NCBI GenBank assembly: GCA_015662785.1
Contig: DQTM01000205.1
Location: forward strand, 1 to 6,505
DNA from: Sulfurospirillum arcachonense
GTDB lineage: Bacteria > Campylobacterota > Campylobacteria > Campylobacterales > Sulfurospirillaceae
Reading direction: 5' to 3'
Length of the DNA: 6,505 bases
Shown here: piece after piece, positions 1-6,420 of the stretch
Numbering within the stretch: position 1 is the first letter of the stretch
Layout of the letters: each line of letters starts with the position of its first letter
Program-made: the position numbers and the translations under genes
Notes under the pieces: generated by a model
Database searches by the model: none
What the model was told of the DNA's origin: nothing
The model's input: only the letters and a program-made list of their open reading frames with translations

Positions 1-258
1 ACTATCGATCTAAAAACTGGCATTCTTGACATAAACCTAGAAATATCTGTTTTAAAAAATCTAAGCTCCATTGTAAATGCTATGCCTATAGTAAACTATA
101 TACTTTTAGGAGAAGATGGAAAAATGTACACAAATGTTAAAGTAGAAGGCACATTAAAAGATCCTAAAATGAAAACAAATGTTATATCAGATACCGTCTT
201 ATCCCCGCTAGGAATCATAAAAAGAACAATTGAAACACCTTTTAGGATTTTTCAGTAA
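1..258 (+). CDS. C-terminal end of an AsmA/YhdP-like (DUF3971-type) protein, 5' end outside window
   Basis: This frame is open from the first base to TAA at 256-258 and gives the last 85 residues of a longer protein. The visible part has alternating hydrophobic and polar residues (beta-rich), a segment with NAMPIVNYILLGEDG, then VKVEGTLKDPKMKTN, and it ends in PLGIIKRTIETPFRIFQ. The pattern 'V.V.GTL.DPK' followed by a short 'PLGIIKRT.E.PF.IF' tail is what I associate with the C-terminus of AsmA/YhdP-like proteins. These are large periplasm-spanning, inner-membrane-anchored proteins linked to lipid transport to the outer membrane. Its 3' end overlaps the 3' end of the convergent DUF423 remnant by 17 bp, so there is no room for a terminator between them. 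The family call rests on a short piece and is moderate; that it is a real coding end is secure. Confidence 0.7.
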   Translation, partial: TIDLKTGILDINLEISVLKNLSSIVNAMPIVNYILLGEDGKMYTNVKVEGTLKDPKMKTNVISDTVLSPLGIIKRTIETPFRIFQ

Positions 259-517
259 TCTTTCCAATAGATAGTGCCAATAAAACCCAAGCCACTATAA
301 AAACTACTCCACCTATAGGAGTAATAGCTCCAAGTATTTTGATACCTGTAAAGGTCATAACATAAAGACTACCACTAAACACAACAATACCAAAGATCAT
401 ACTATATCCAGCTATCCTAACTCGTTTCGAACTTTCAAAATTAGCTACAAAAGCAACACAAAAAAGTCCCAAAGCATGATAGAACTGATACTCAACTCCT
501 GTATGAAAAACAACTAA
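242..517 (-). pseudogene. DUF423 (YgdD/TMEM256-like) small membrane protein, 5'-truncated
   Basis: The open frame encodes 91 residues from just after a TAG at 518-520 to TAA at 242-244. It begins LVVFHTGVEYQFYHALGLF and contains the DUF423 signatures FSGSLYVMTFTGIK and LGAITPIGGVVFIVAW, with about three membrane segments. DUF423 proteins are inner-membrane proteins of unknown function, usually about 120-130 residues, with an N-terminal helix carrying a GAFGAH-type motif before the VFHTGVEYQFYHALGL part. That N-terminal part, roughly 35-40 residues, is missing. Only 48 bp separate the TAG from the stop of the upstream gene, and all three frames there are closed. The earliest in-frame start is a TTG at 472, without a Shine-Dalgarno at normal spacing and already inside the conserved region. 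A shifted frame at 516-542 reads GLTKGYNIV, which could be a decayed remnant. I call it a probable pseudogene, although a short product from TTG cannot be excluded. It follows the sulfur transporter pair on the same strand. Confidence 0.75.
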
Positions 518-568
518 CTATATTGTACCCCTTTGTTAATCCAAAACTCTCTTAAAAATTATAAAATT

Positions 569-1123
569 TTATTCACTCTTTGGCAATATTATTGCTATAA
601 CAATCATGACTATAGCAATTCCTCCAGCTACCAAAGAAGATGAAATACCCTCTGCTATAACATGATATTTTTCAACACCTGTATCTGCTAAAGTAACTTT
701 TCCACCTAATATTTTGTCAAAAAGAAATGTACTTTTAAAACTTCCATAAGTAAGCATATATAAAAAAGCACCAACTAAACCGCCTACTACAAACACTAAA
801 GCATCTTTTCTACCTGCTCCTGCACCAACAATGCTAGTCCCAGGACAAAATCCAGAGATAGCCCAACCAATACCAAATATAATCCCACCTATACCAACAC
901 CTATATACGCAGTTTTTACACTAAAATTAGGCTCGATAACACCTGCTGCTGAGAATACAAATAACAGCAAACTACTAAAACCTATGCCAAAAAAGATAAC
1001 TTTCATAAGATGAAAATCTTTTAGTCTTAACATATTTATAAGCCTATGAGGATTTGCAGCGCCAACTTTATGTAAAATAACACCAAATAACAGTCCAAAA
1101 ACAATTGCTAATAAAACTGACAT
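569..1123 (-). CDS. YeeE/YedE-family sulfur transporter, second subunit (DUF6691-type half)
   Basis: A 184-residue, very hydrophobic protein with about five membrane segments (around residues 2-18, 41-60, 72-90, 106-126 and 160-179). The diagnostic stretch is GWAISGFCPGTSIVGAGAGRKDA at about 86-108. GFCPG is the hallmark of the C-terminal half of YeeE/YedE (TsuA-type) channels, whose conserved cysteines are proposed to pass thiosulfate or related sulfur species through the inner membrane; Cys93 is that residue here. The N-terminal part (FGLLFGVILHKVGAANPHRLINML) fits the 'FG.gL..SGM.nP.kv..FL' opening of DUF6691-type partners. The start is firm: AAGGAG lies 6 nt before the ATG, inside the last codons of the upstream gene, whose TAG directly abuts this ATG. 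The two genes are therefore transcribed and probably translated as a coupled pair. The substrate (thiosulfate, sulfide or polysulfide) cannot be read from the sequence. Confidence 0.88.
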   Translation of the reverse strand: MSVLLAIVFGLLFGVILHKVGAANPHRLINMLRLKDFHLMKVIFFGIGFSSLLLFVFSAAGVIEPNFSVKTAYIGVGIGGIIFGIGWAISGFCPGTSIVGAGAGRKDALVFVVGGLVGAFLYMLTYGSFKSTFLFDKILGGKVTLADTGVEKYHVIAEGISSSLVAGGIAIVMIVIAIILPKSE

Positions 1124-1711
1124 CTATGACTCCTTCTTAGAAAAAAAGTACATTGCTGTAGGCACTGACGATATAAAAGTAGCGATAGCAAAAAGGTACC
1201 CACTTATAGAAGTCTGCATCATACCGCTCATCATATGCCCACTAGAACATCCCCCAGCCATACGAGCACCATAGAGAACAAGAACACCACCAATAAAAAC
1301 TATGATATATCGCTTAGTTGTACTATTTCCTATAGTATCTTTCCAAACTTGCGGTAAAACCCCATCATCTTCTTCATCCTTATTTTTTGTAAATTTTGCA
1401 GAAATAAATCCACCCATTATCATAGCTATAACAAATACAAAACTATAATTTAAAGGATTATCTACATTTTGAGCATATTTGCCAGAACTTTTGTTTAGAT
1501 AAGCGTTTGAACTTGCATATCCTGTTTTAGACTTATCATCTTTAACGATAAGTTCACTAGATACACTTTTCCAAAATATACCATCAAGTATAACAAATTG
1601 AGTTGAAACACCTATGGGCTTCACCACCATAACTGTTACCAAAAATATAAGTCCTAAAGCAACTCCACTAATCTTCCAATCCCATTCTCTCTCTTTTAAT
1701 AAACATTTCAT
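1124..1711 (-). CDS. YeeE/YedE-family sulfur transporter, first subunit
   Basis: A 195-residue inner-membrane protein with four clear membrane segments (about residues 14-32, 89-106, 134-152 and 168-188). The signature YGARMAGGCSSGHMMSG at 147-163 is the canonical GGC(T/S)SGH motif of YeeE/YedE proteins; Cys155 is the conserved cysteine. The early VKPIGVST segment also matches the family. Full-length YeeE/TsuA proteins are about 330-400 residues with both this motif and a GFCPG motif. Here the two motifs sit on separate adjacent polypeptides, so the pair probably assembles into one channel. Between the first two helices is a hydrophilic loop of about 45 residues (46-88), likely periplasmic. 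The ATG at 1711 is preceded by GGGAG at 7 nt spacing. The gene begins 83 bp after ftsK on the same strand. No rhodanese, TusA or BigR-like regulator gene is visible nearby, so the sulfur pathway it feeds is unknown. Confidence 0.9.
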   Translation of the reverse strand: MKCLLKEREWDWKISGVALGLIFLVTVMVVKPIGVSTQFVILDGIFWKSVSSELIVKDDKSKTGYASSNAYLNKSSGKYAQNVDNPLNYSFVFVIAMIMGGFISAKFTKNKDEEDDGVLPQVWKDTIGNSTTKRYIIVFIGGVLVLYGARMAGGCSSGHMMSGMMQTSISGYLFAIATFISSVPTAMYFFSKKES

Positions 1712-1794
1712 TTTAACACTCCCATGTTTTTTTTGAAATCTAATTTTACCTTTTTATAACTTAATTTCTCCAAATATTGGTTAGGTTAATAAGT
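1712..1794 (-). promoter_or_regulatory. Leader of the sulfur-transporter pair (ftsK-yeeE intergenic region)
   Basis: This 83-bp AT-rich gap after the ftsK stop contains the GGGAG ribosome binding site (about 1719-1723), an A8 run on the coding strand (1727-1734) and weak -10-like hexamers (TAAAAT and TATAAA) without a convincing -35. A small dyad, CCAA-ATA-TTGG, lies at about 1771-1781. I see no hairpin followed by a T run after ftsK, so read-through from ftsK is possible. Only the ribosome binding site is well supported. Confidence 0.35.
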
Positions 1795-3876
1795 TTAAAG
1801 TATTTCTCTTTGTCCTTTTGAGTTTTGAGATGAAAGTATACCCATAATCTCAAGCTGCTCTACTATACGTGAAGCCCTGTTATAGCCTATCTGGAGACGT
1901 CTTTGTATATAACTAATAGAACATTTTTTTTCATTTTGTACTATTGCTCTTGCTTCTTCGAAAAGCTCATCTATATCACCGGCTACTTCACTATCACTAC
2001 TAAGTAAATTTTCAGCATCACTCTGCTTTAAAAAACTCTCATCATAACTAGGAGGCCTTTGTTTTTTAAGATACTCAACAACTTCTTCAATCTCTTCTTC
2101 GCTTGCAAATGGAGCATGAAGTCTTATAAGTCCTGAACTCCCTGGAGGTGTAAAGAGCATATCACCACGACCTAAAAGTGACTCTGCACCCATTGAATCA
2201 AGTATAATTTTACTATCTATCTTCTGTCCTACTTTATAGCTTATTCGACTTGGTAAGTTTGCTTTTATAAGTCCTGTTACAACATCAACTGAAGGTCGTT
2301 GAGTCGCCACTAAAAGGTGGATTCCACTAGCTCTTGCCATCTGAGCAAGACGTGCTATATAAAACTCAACTTCCTTACCACTAGTCATCATCAAATCTGC
2401 TAATTCATCTACGATAACTACTATGTATGGAAATTGATCAAGCCCTAGTTTCTTCGCTTTTTCATTATAGTTTTCTATATTTTTCGTTTTTGATTGACTC
2501 ATAATCTGATAACGTCTTTCCATTTCATTTACCATGTTTGAAAGAGCTATAATAGCCTGTTTTGTTTTTGTGATAACTGGAGTTAAAAGATGAGGTATAT
2601 CATTGTATATTGAAAATTCTAACATCTTTGGGTCAATCATAAGAAGTTTTAGAGTATCTGGAGAATTTCTATACAAAAGTGAAAGCAACATTGAGTTGAT
2701 TCCAACACTTTTTCCACTTCCTGTTGTTCCTGCTATAAGTAAATGAGGAAGTTTCTTTAAATCTGTTACAAAAGGATTTCCTACTATATCTTTTCCAAGA
2801 GCTATGGTTAAAGGTGATGAAGCTTTAGTAAATATCTCACTCTCTAAAATCTCTTTTAAGTATATAGTATCAATTTTAGCATTAGGAACCTCGATGCCAA
2901 CTACATCTTTACCAGGAACTGGTGCTTGAATACGAATTGTTTTTGCACGAAGTGCCATTGCTAAGTCATCTTGAAGAGTCAAAATTTTTGAAACTTTCAC
3001 ATGTGGAGCTGGTTTGAACTCAAACGTGGTAACAACAGGACCAGAATACGTTCTAACTACATCACCATCTATCTTAAATCTTCTTAGCTTTTCTAACAAA
3101 TCAGAGATTTTTTTATCTATTTCACTCTCATTTATATTTTTACTCTTTTTAGGAGGTGTTTTAAGTATATTTAACGGTGGAAGCTTATAGCCTTTTGGCT
3201 TTGAACGTTCACCTTTTTCTATCTCATCGAGTAGCTTTTTGTTTTCTGCTACTTCACTTATGATTTCTACTTTATGATGTTCTTCTGTTTTTGGTTTTTC
3301 TTTTTTTACTAACTTTACACTATCTACATACTCTTCAGGATGAACATCATCTTCTACTATCTCTTTTTGAACTATTGTCTCTTCTTCTGCTTTTTCTTTA
3401 CATGTAGACTCTTCTGCAACTTCTATTTTCTCTTTTTTTGGTAATTTTTGATTCATAAAAGAGAACATGTCATCTGCTGTTGTATTCAAAATTATACTCA
3501 TAGATAGACTTGCGATAGCTACTATAAAGAGCCAAACACCTACAATACCTATAAATGATTCTAAAATTTCAACTATAGAATACCCTAAATATCCATTGAG
3601 TTTTGAACTCACAACAACAGCTTGAAATATTAAAACTGCAAAAGTAAACAGTGTGGCAGATAAAATAATCTCTATTTTTCTTGCACTTATTTCACTATTT
3701 CTATAAAAATATAGAGCAGGGACAATTAGCAAAAATGGATAAACGTAAGATACATAACCAAACCAAACCTGATTCCACATACCCATACTAGATCCAAAGC
3801 TACCAACAAATCCAGCTTCAGGCAAAAGTGTAGCAACTCCAAAAAACACTAATAAAGCAACCGAAATTATAAACAT
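1795..3876 (-). CDS. ftsK: FtsK/SpoIIIE-type DNA translocase
   Basis: A 693-residue septal DNA pump that moves chromosome ends through the closing division septum and activates XerH/XerCD-type dimer resolution. Residues 1-130 hold about four membrane helices that anchor it at the division site. Residues 135-240 form a short charged linker rich in Lys and Glu. The alpha/beta motor follows: an alpha region at about 250-370, Walker A GTTGSGKS at 383-390, Walker B IVVIVDE at 485-491, the ATQRPSVDVVTGLIKANLPSRI block at 524-545 and LGRGDMLF at 568-575. The C-terminal gamma winged helix (about 632-693, SISYIQRRLQIGYNRASRIVEQLE) reads the polar guide sequences. At 693 residues it is shorter than E. 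coli FtsK (about 1,330) because the linker is short; all motor motifs are intact. No in-frame start lies upstream. The ribosome binding site is weak (AAGAGA close to the ATG). It lies 55 bp after flgL on the same strand, but has its own promoter. Confidence 0.97.
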   Translation of the reverse strand: MFIISVALLVFFGVATLLPEAGFVGSFGSSMGMWNQVWFGYVSYVYPFLLIVPALYFYRNSEISARKIEIILSATLFTFAVLIFQAVVVSSKLNGYLGYSIVEILESFIGIVGVWLFIVAIASLSMSIILNTTADDMFSFMNQKLPKKEKIEVAEESTCKEKAEEETIVQKEIVEDDVHPEEYVDSVKLVKKEKPKTEEHHKVEIISEVAENKKLLDEIEKGERSKPKGYKLPPLNILKTPPKKSKNINESEIDKKISDLLEKLRRFKIDGDVVRTYSGPVVTTFEFKPAPHVKVSKILTLQDDLAMALRAKTIRIQAPVPGKDVVGIEVPNAKIDTIYLKEILESEIFTKASSPLTIALGKDIVGNPFVTDLKKLPHLLIAGTTGSGKSVGINSMLLSLLYRNSPDTLKLLMIDPKMLEFSIYNDIPHLLTPVITKTKQAIIALSNMVNEMERRYQIMSQSKTKNIENYNEKAKKLGLDQFPYIVVIVDELADLMMTSGKEVEFYIARLAQMARASGIHLLVATQRPSVDVVTGLIKANLPSRISYKVGQKIDSKIILDSMGAESLLGRGDMLFTPPGSSGLIRLHAPFASEEEIEEVVEYLKKQRPPSYDESFLKQSDAENLLSSDSEVAGDIDELFEEARAIVQNEKKCSISYIQRRLQIGYNRASRIVEQLEIMGILSSQNSKGQREIL
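3397..3406. repeat. Third copy of TTTACATGTA inside ftsK
   Basis: The sequence here matches the promoter-proximal 10-mer exactly and shares 12 bases (TTTACATGTAGA) with the copy at 3901. It lies in the ftsK linker region, encoding part of STCKEK. It could be an auxiliary operator about 500 bp downstream or a chance match. I found no other copies in the window by eye. Confidence 0.35.
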
Positions 3877-3898
3877 AGTCTCTTTTAAAATAATATAT

Positions 3899-3941
3899 CC
3901 TTTACATGTAGAGGTGAAATTATACCATCTTTTACATGTAA
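3899..3941. repeat. Paired TTTACATGTA palindromes bracketing the ftsK -10 box
   Basis: The 10-mer TTTACATGTA occurs at 3901-3910 and again at 3931-3940, exactly 30 bp apart (about three helical turns). Each has the self-complementary core TACATGTA. The promoter-distal copy extends to CCTTTACATGTAGAGG (3899-3914), in which 7 of 8 base pairs are symmetric. The other copy extends to TTACATGTAA (3932-3941). Their placement on either side of the TATAAT box suggests a dimeric repressor or autoregulator site. No regulator is identified. Confidence 0.5.
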
Positions 3942-3946
3942 TTCAA
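3919..3946 (-). promoter_or_regulatory. Sigma-70 promoter of ftsK, embedded in the flgL 3' end
   Basis: On the minus strand TTGAAT (3946-3941) is separated by 16 bp from a perfect TATAAT (3924-3919), about 43 bp before the ftsK ATG. The -35 and most of the spacer overlap the last codons of flgL. This gives ftsK expression independent of the sigma-54-driven flagellar gene upstream, as a cell-division gene would need. One TTTACATGTA copy occupies the spacer just downstream of the -35; the other lies just past the expected transcription start. Confidence 0.65.
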
Positions 3947-6232
3947 TAAACTCATAGAGTTTATCTTCGCAGCAGTAGAAAGCATCGCTTGATATGAATT
4001 TGACAATTGGTTAAACTTCATATACGCTTCACCAATATCTACATCTATTACAGAAGAACGCACTGTTTGAACATTTATACTCAAAAGTTGTGAACGTTCA
4101 TTGGCTTGAGCTAGTGCATTTGAATATGAACCTATCTTAGTATGCTCTTTTGTGACGTGATCCATGATATGGTCAATCCTACTTAAAGAGTTTTGCATAC
4201 CTATATTTCTAGGGTCATCACTATCTCCATCCATCCTAAACTGTCCAGTCCTTACTGCTTCTATCATACTATCTAAATCTTTAAAAAAATCCATATTAGG
4301 GTCTTCAATTTTAACTGCATCATTTGCCATAAAAGCTAGAGCTGAAGCAGTTGTTGAACTGTCTGCATTTGTATCATACATACTAAACTCTATAGGAGAT
4401 TGCGAATTAAACTTATCATGTATCTCAAGTTTACCTTTATAATCAAGTCCTACTTCAACAGCACCATTTGAAGAGCTAATAGAATTTTCATAATCACTAA
4501 ATATATTAGTTGTTGCTGGAATATTTCCAGAAGTAATCATAGCAACTATATCGCCTAATTGACGATATGTCATATCATTTGCTGCTGTTCCTCCACCTGT
4601 TGCATCAAAAATTGTATAATTTGTTACTCCACCATCAAGTGAAAAAGTACTTGTTGGATTAGCAAAATCTATTTGTGCATTGAAAGCATTTCCAGAACTA
4701 TCTAATCCATTTAATGCAAACTGTTTTGTATTTAAAGCAACTCCTGCAACTTCTGAAAGTTTTGTTTTATTGGTTGCATAATCATTTGTACCTATTAGAA
4801 TTTGAGATATATTAGAGCTAAGAGTATTACCATCTTTTTCAAATCCACGTCTATTATAGTTCATGCTATCTGGTATAGAAAAACTCTCTACTGAAACATT
4901 TGCAACGTCTCTTGCTACTAAAGTAGCATTTAAATTTCTCGTGGGATCTCCTGCTATAATCTGACCATTCTCTATTCTAGCTGAACCTGCACTTAACCCA
5001 TACTCTGTTTCAATAGCACTCATCAAATCTTGCACGGTTTGACCAGCTGTAACTAGTGGTGTTGCGCCTACTAGTATGTTGTTTACATTTGAGGGCATGA
5101 AATCACTTAACAATGTTGTTGCTTCAACATCACTACCATTAACTTTTTGAAGTGGAGAACCTACCCTAAACAAACCTTGATTAAATATATCTTCTCTTGA
5201 TCTAATTGTTGTTGCCGTATTGGCTGTTTTGAAATTACTTTTGCTAAACTCTATAATATCTACATTTGGTGAAGCTAGTAACAGGTCTATATCTGCCTGA
5301 TTAGCATTTCCAGCTGTTCCAGCAACAGCATCTCTATCAACTGCACCAAAAATATTCATCTCTAAAAGTGCATTTCCATTTTTTAAATCTTTTATCTCTA
5401 TTTGTCCATGAGTATTCATAGTGACATCTACAACTCTGCTTGTTGATGTGTTTCCATACTCTTGTCCAATCTTTTCCAACAAATCACTAACTTTTGAACT
5501 AGAAGATATCTCAAGTTGTGATGAAAATGTTGTTCCATCAGCTTTTCTACCGGAAAGATAAAACATACTATTAGGATCATTTGAAGCATCGCTATCACTA
5601 TCACCCACCAAATCTCTTATACTGTTTTGTTCATTCAAATAAACTTCTTCAGATAACTCTCCCGTACCATTCATAATATCTGGATGAAGTTTTGTTTGGT
5701 CAAGCATTTTTACATTAGTTGATAATACTCTATTATAATCACTATCTTTTCCTAAAAATAGATCTTCTCCACTTATATTATGAGGAAGTTTAACACCTGA
5801 ACCTATAATAGCTTCTATAGAACCATCATTCCCACTATAATTACCATAGGCATCTAGTGGTTTTGTTGCAAATGATGTTCCTGAAAAAAGATACTGTCCA
5901 TTAATGGAAGTATTACCCAAGCTAACCATATGATCACGCAGGGAAGATAATTCATTGGCAAGTGCTTCCAAACTTGTTTCTGTATTACTCTCACTTGACG
6001 CTTGTATAAGTTTTGTTTTAAATTTGTCTAATGCATCTGAAAATTGATTTAGCACTTTATCTGTATTGTTTGCATACGTTTGTGCTTTTGCACTACTCTC
6101 TTTGACTTGCTCAAGTGTTGCTATTTCATAATTTAATCTCATAGTATCAACATAAACTCCACTATCTTCAAAACTATTTTGTATTTTAAGTCCTGATGCT
6201 ATTTGAGCATTGGTTTTATATAGCTCTTGCAT
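3932..6232 (-). CDS. flgL: Flagellar hook-filament junction protein FlgL (HAP3), main frame downstream of an in-frame TGA
   Basis: FlgL forms the ring joining the hook (via FlgK) to the flagellin filament and is exported through the flagellar type III apparatus. This frame encodes 766 residues. The N-terminal D0/D1 coiled-coil region is at 1-115 (NAQIASGLKIQNSFEDSG, TDKVLNQFSDALDKFKTKLIQAS, NTSINGQYLFSGT). KLPHNISGEDLFLGKDSD and KLHPDIMNGT are shared with Helicobacter FlgL as I remember it. A large Ser/Thr/Asn-rich beta domain spans about 190-640, with three related units (about 247-282, 397-430 and 555-607; pattern V.DLL..I...YG then NGQI.I.D). The C-terminal D1/D0 helices follow (about 645-766, ending INSMSLLNYM). 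The length suits the oversized Campylobacterota type (Helicobacter about 830). The first ATG here, at 6232, is not natural: it has no ribosome binding site and the protein would begin inside the D0 helix. The true start is 6289, separated by TGA at 6236-6238; the full product would be 785 residues. ftsK follows 55 bp downstream. Confidence 0.93.
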   Translation of the reverse strand: MQELYKTNAQIASGLKIQNSFEDSGVYVDTMRLNYEIATLEQVKESSAKAQTYANNTDKVLNQFSDALDKFKTKLIQASSESNTETSLEALANELSSLRDHMVSLGNTSINGQYLFSGTSFATKPLDAYGNYSGNDGSIEAIIGSGVKLPHNISGEDLFLGKDSDYNRVLSTNVKMLDQTKLHPDIMNGTGELSEEVYLNEQNSIRDLVGDSDSDASNDPNSMFYLSGRKADGTTFSSQLEISSSSKVSDLLEKIGQEYGNTSTSRVVDVTMNTHGQIEIKDLKNGNALLEMNIFGAVDRDAVAGTAGNANQADIDLLLASPNVDIIEFSKSNFKTANTATTIRSREDIFNQGLFRVGSPLQKVNGSDVEATTLLSDFMPSNVNNILVGATPLVTAGQTVQDLMSAIETEYGLSAGSARIENGQIIAGDPTRNLNATLVARDVANVSVESFSIPDSMNYNRRGFEKDGNTLSSNISQILIGTNDYATNKTKLSEVAGVALNTKQFALNGLDSSGNAFNAQIDFANPTSTFSLDGGVTNYTIFDATGGGTAANDMTYRQLGDIVAMITSGNIPATTNIFSDYENSISSSNGAVEVGLDYKGKLEIHDKFNSQSPIEFSMYDTNADSSTTASALAFMANDAVKIEDPNMDFFKDLDSMIEAVRTGQFRMDGDSDDPRNIGMQNSLSRIDHIMDHVTKEHTKIGSYSNALAQANERSQLLSINVQTVRSSVIDVDIGEAYMKFNQLSNSYQAMLSTAAKINSMSLLNYM

Positions 6233-6235
6233 ATT

Positions 6236-6289
6236 TCATTGATAATTACTTACAGTGTTTTTATAAAAAAGTGAATTAGTTACTCTCAT
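6236..6289 (-). pseudogene. flgL: Severed 5' end of flgL: native start and 17 codons ending in premature TGA
   Basis: The ATG at 6289-6287 follows AAGAGGTAGAC, a good ribosome binding site. It encodes MRVTNSLFYKNTVSNYQ and then TGA (6238-6236), in the same frame as the long FlgL frame, which resumes with AAT-ATG-CAA (N-M-Q). MRVT is the standard opening of FlgL in this phylum, and NYQ-x-NMQELYKTNAQIASG is a continuous D0 helix with one residue replaced by a stop. One substitution from CGA, AGA, GGA or TGG would create it. The next ATG begins 3 nt after the TGA, so termination-reinitiation could give a protein lacking 19 residues. Alternatives are readthrough (the base after TGA is A), a true null allele, or a base-call error. 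There is no second frameshift and the rest of the gene is intact, which points to a recent event. Confidence 0.85.
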
Positions 6290-6330
6290 GTCTACCTCTT
6301 TTGTTTAAAATGAATTACTTGAAACTAAAT

Positions 6331-6347
6331 AAGCAAATTCAATTCCA
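6331..6347 (-). promoter_or_regulatory. Sigma-54 (RpoN) promoter of flgL
   Basis: The minus strand reads TGGAATTGAATTTGCTT: GG (6346-6345), ten bases, then GC (6334-6333), a perfect GG-N10-GC with the TTGCTT -12 form favoured in Campylobacterota. Expected transcription starts near 6321, leaving a leader of about 30 nt before the ATG at 6289. In this phylum sigma-54 with the FlgR activator drives hook and junction genes, so the site supports both the FlgL call and the 6289 start. Confidence 0.8.
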
Positions 6348-6348
6348 T

Positions 6349-6381
6349 ATGCCAAAACATCGACTTTTTGAGCATTTTTTT
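6349..6381 (+). terminator. Terminator-like hairpin with T7 tail between flgL and the right-hand gene
   Basis: On the plus strand ATGCCAAAA (6349-6357) pairs with TTTTGAGCAT (6366-6375) through nine base pairs and one bulged A, with an 8-nt loop, followed by seven T (6375-6381). The form is that of a weak intrinsic terminator, but no plus-strand gene lies upstream. It could stop antisense transcription through flgL or shield the right-hand promoter. Its left arm ends 2 bp from the flgL sigma-54 site, so it may instead be a protein-binding dyad. Confidence 0.4.
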
Positions 6382-6392
6382 AATAAATTAAC

Positions 6393-6408
6393 TAAATTAT
6401 ATAATTTA
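6393..6408. repeat. Perfect 16-bp AT-only palindrome
   Basis: TAAATTATATAATTTA is fully self-complementary and lies midway between the two divergent start regions. It contains a TATAAT at 6400-6405 that could be a second -10 box, though no -35 fits. In such AT-rich DNA a palindrome like this may be chance; it could also be an operator. Confidence 0.3.
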
Positions 6409-6420
6409 TGTGTAAAATTA

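Noticed and set aside
831..1013. Plus-strand 60-codon open frame
   Set aside because: It lies entirely antisense within the well-supported DUF6691-type gene, has no ribosome binding site and its product resembles nothing known.
569..1711. Two YeeE genes as one gene broken by a frameshift
   Set aside because: The downstream ATG has its own AAGGAG at ideal spacing and the two-gene arrangement is common in the family, so this is a natural split.
3150..3470. Lys/Glu-rich low-complexity stretch in FtsK as a degenerate insertion
   Set aside because: It is the normal variable linker between the membrane anchor and the motor domain.
4164..4442. Plus-strand 92-codon open frame
   Set aside because: It is antisense to the conserved C-terminal part of FlgL; its hydrophobic residues are the complement of the FlgL codons and there is no start signal.
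6236..6238. TGA as selenocysteine or as a reassigned codon
   Set aside because: FlgL is not a selenoprotein, the position is not a redox site, I see no obvious SECIS-like hairpin immediately after it, and this phylum uses the standard bacterial code. No other gene here has an internal TGA.
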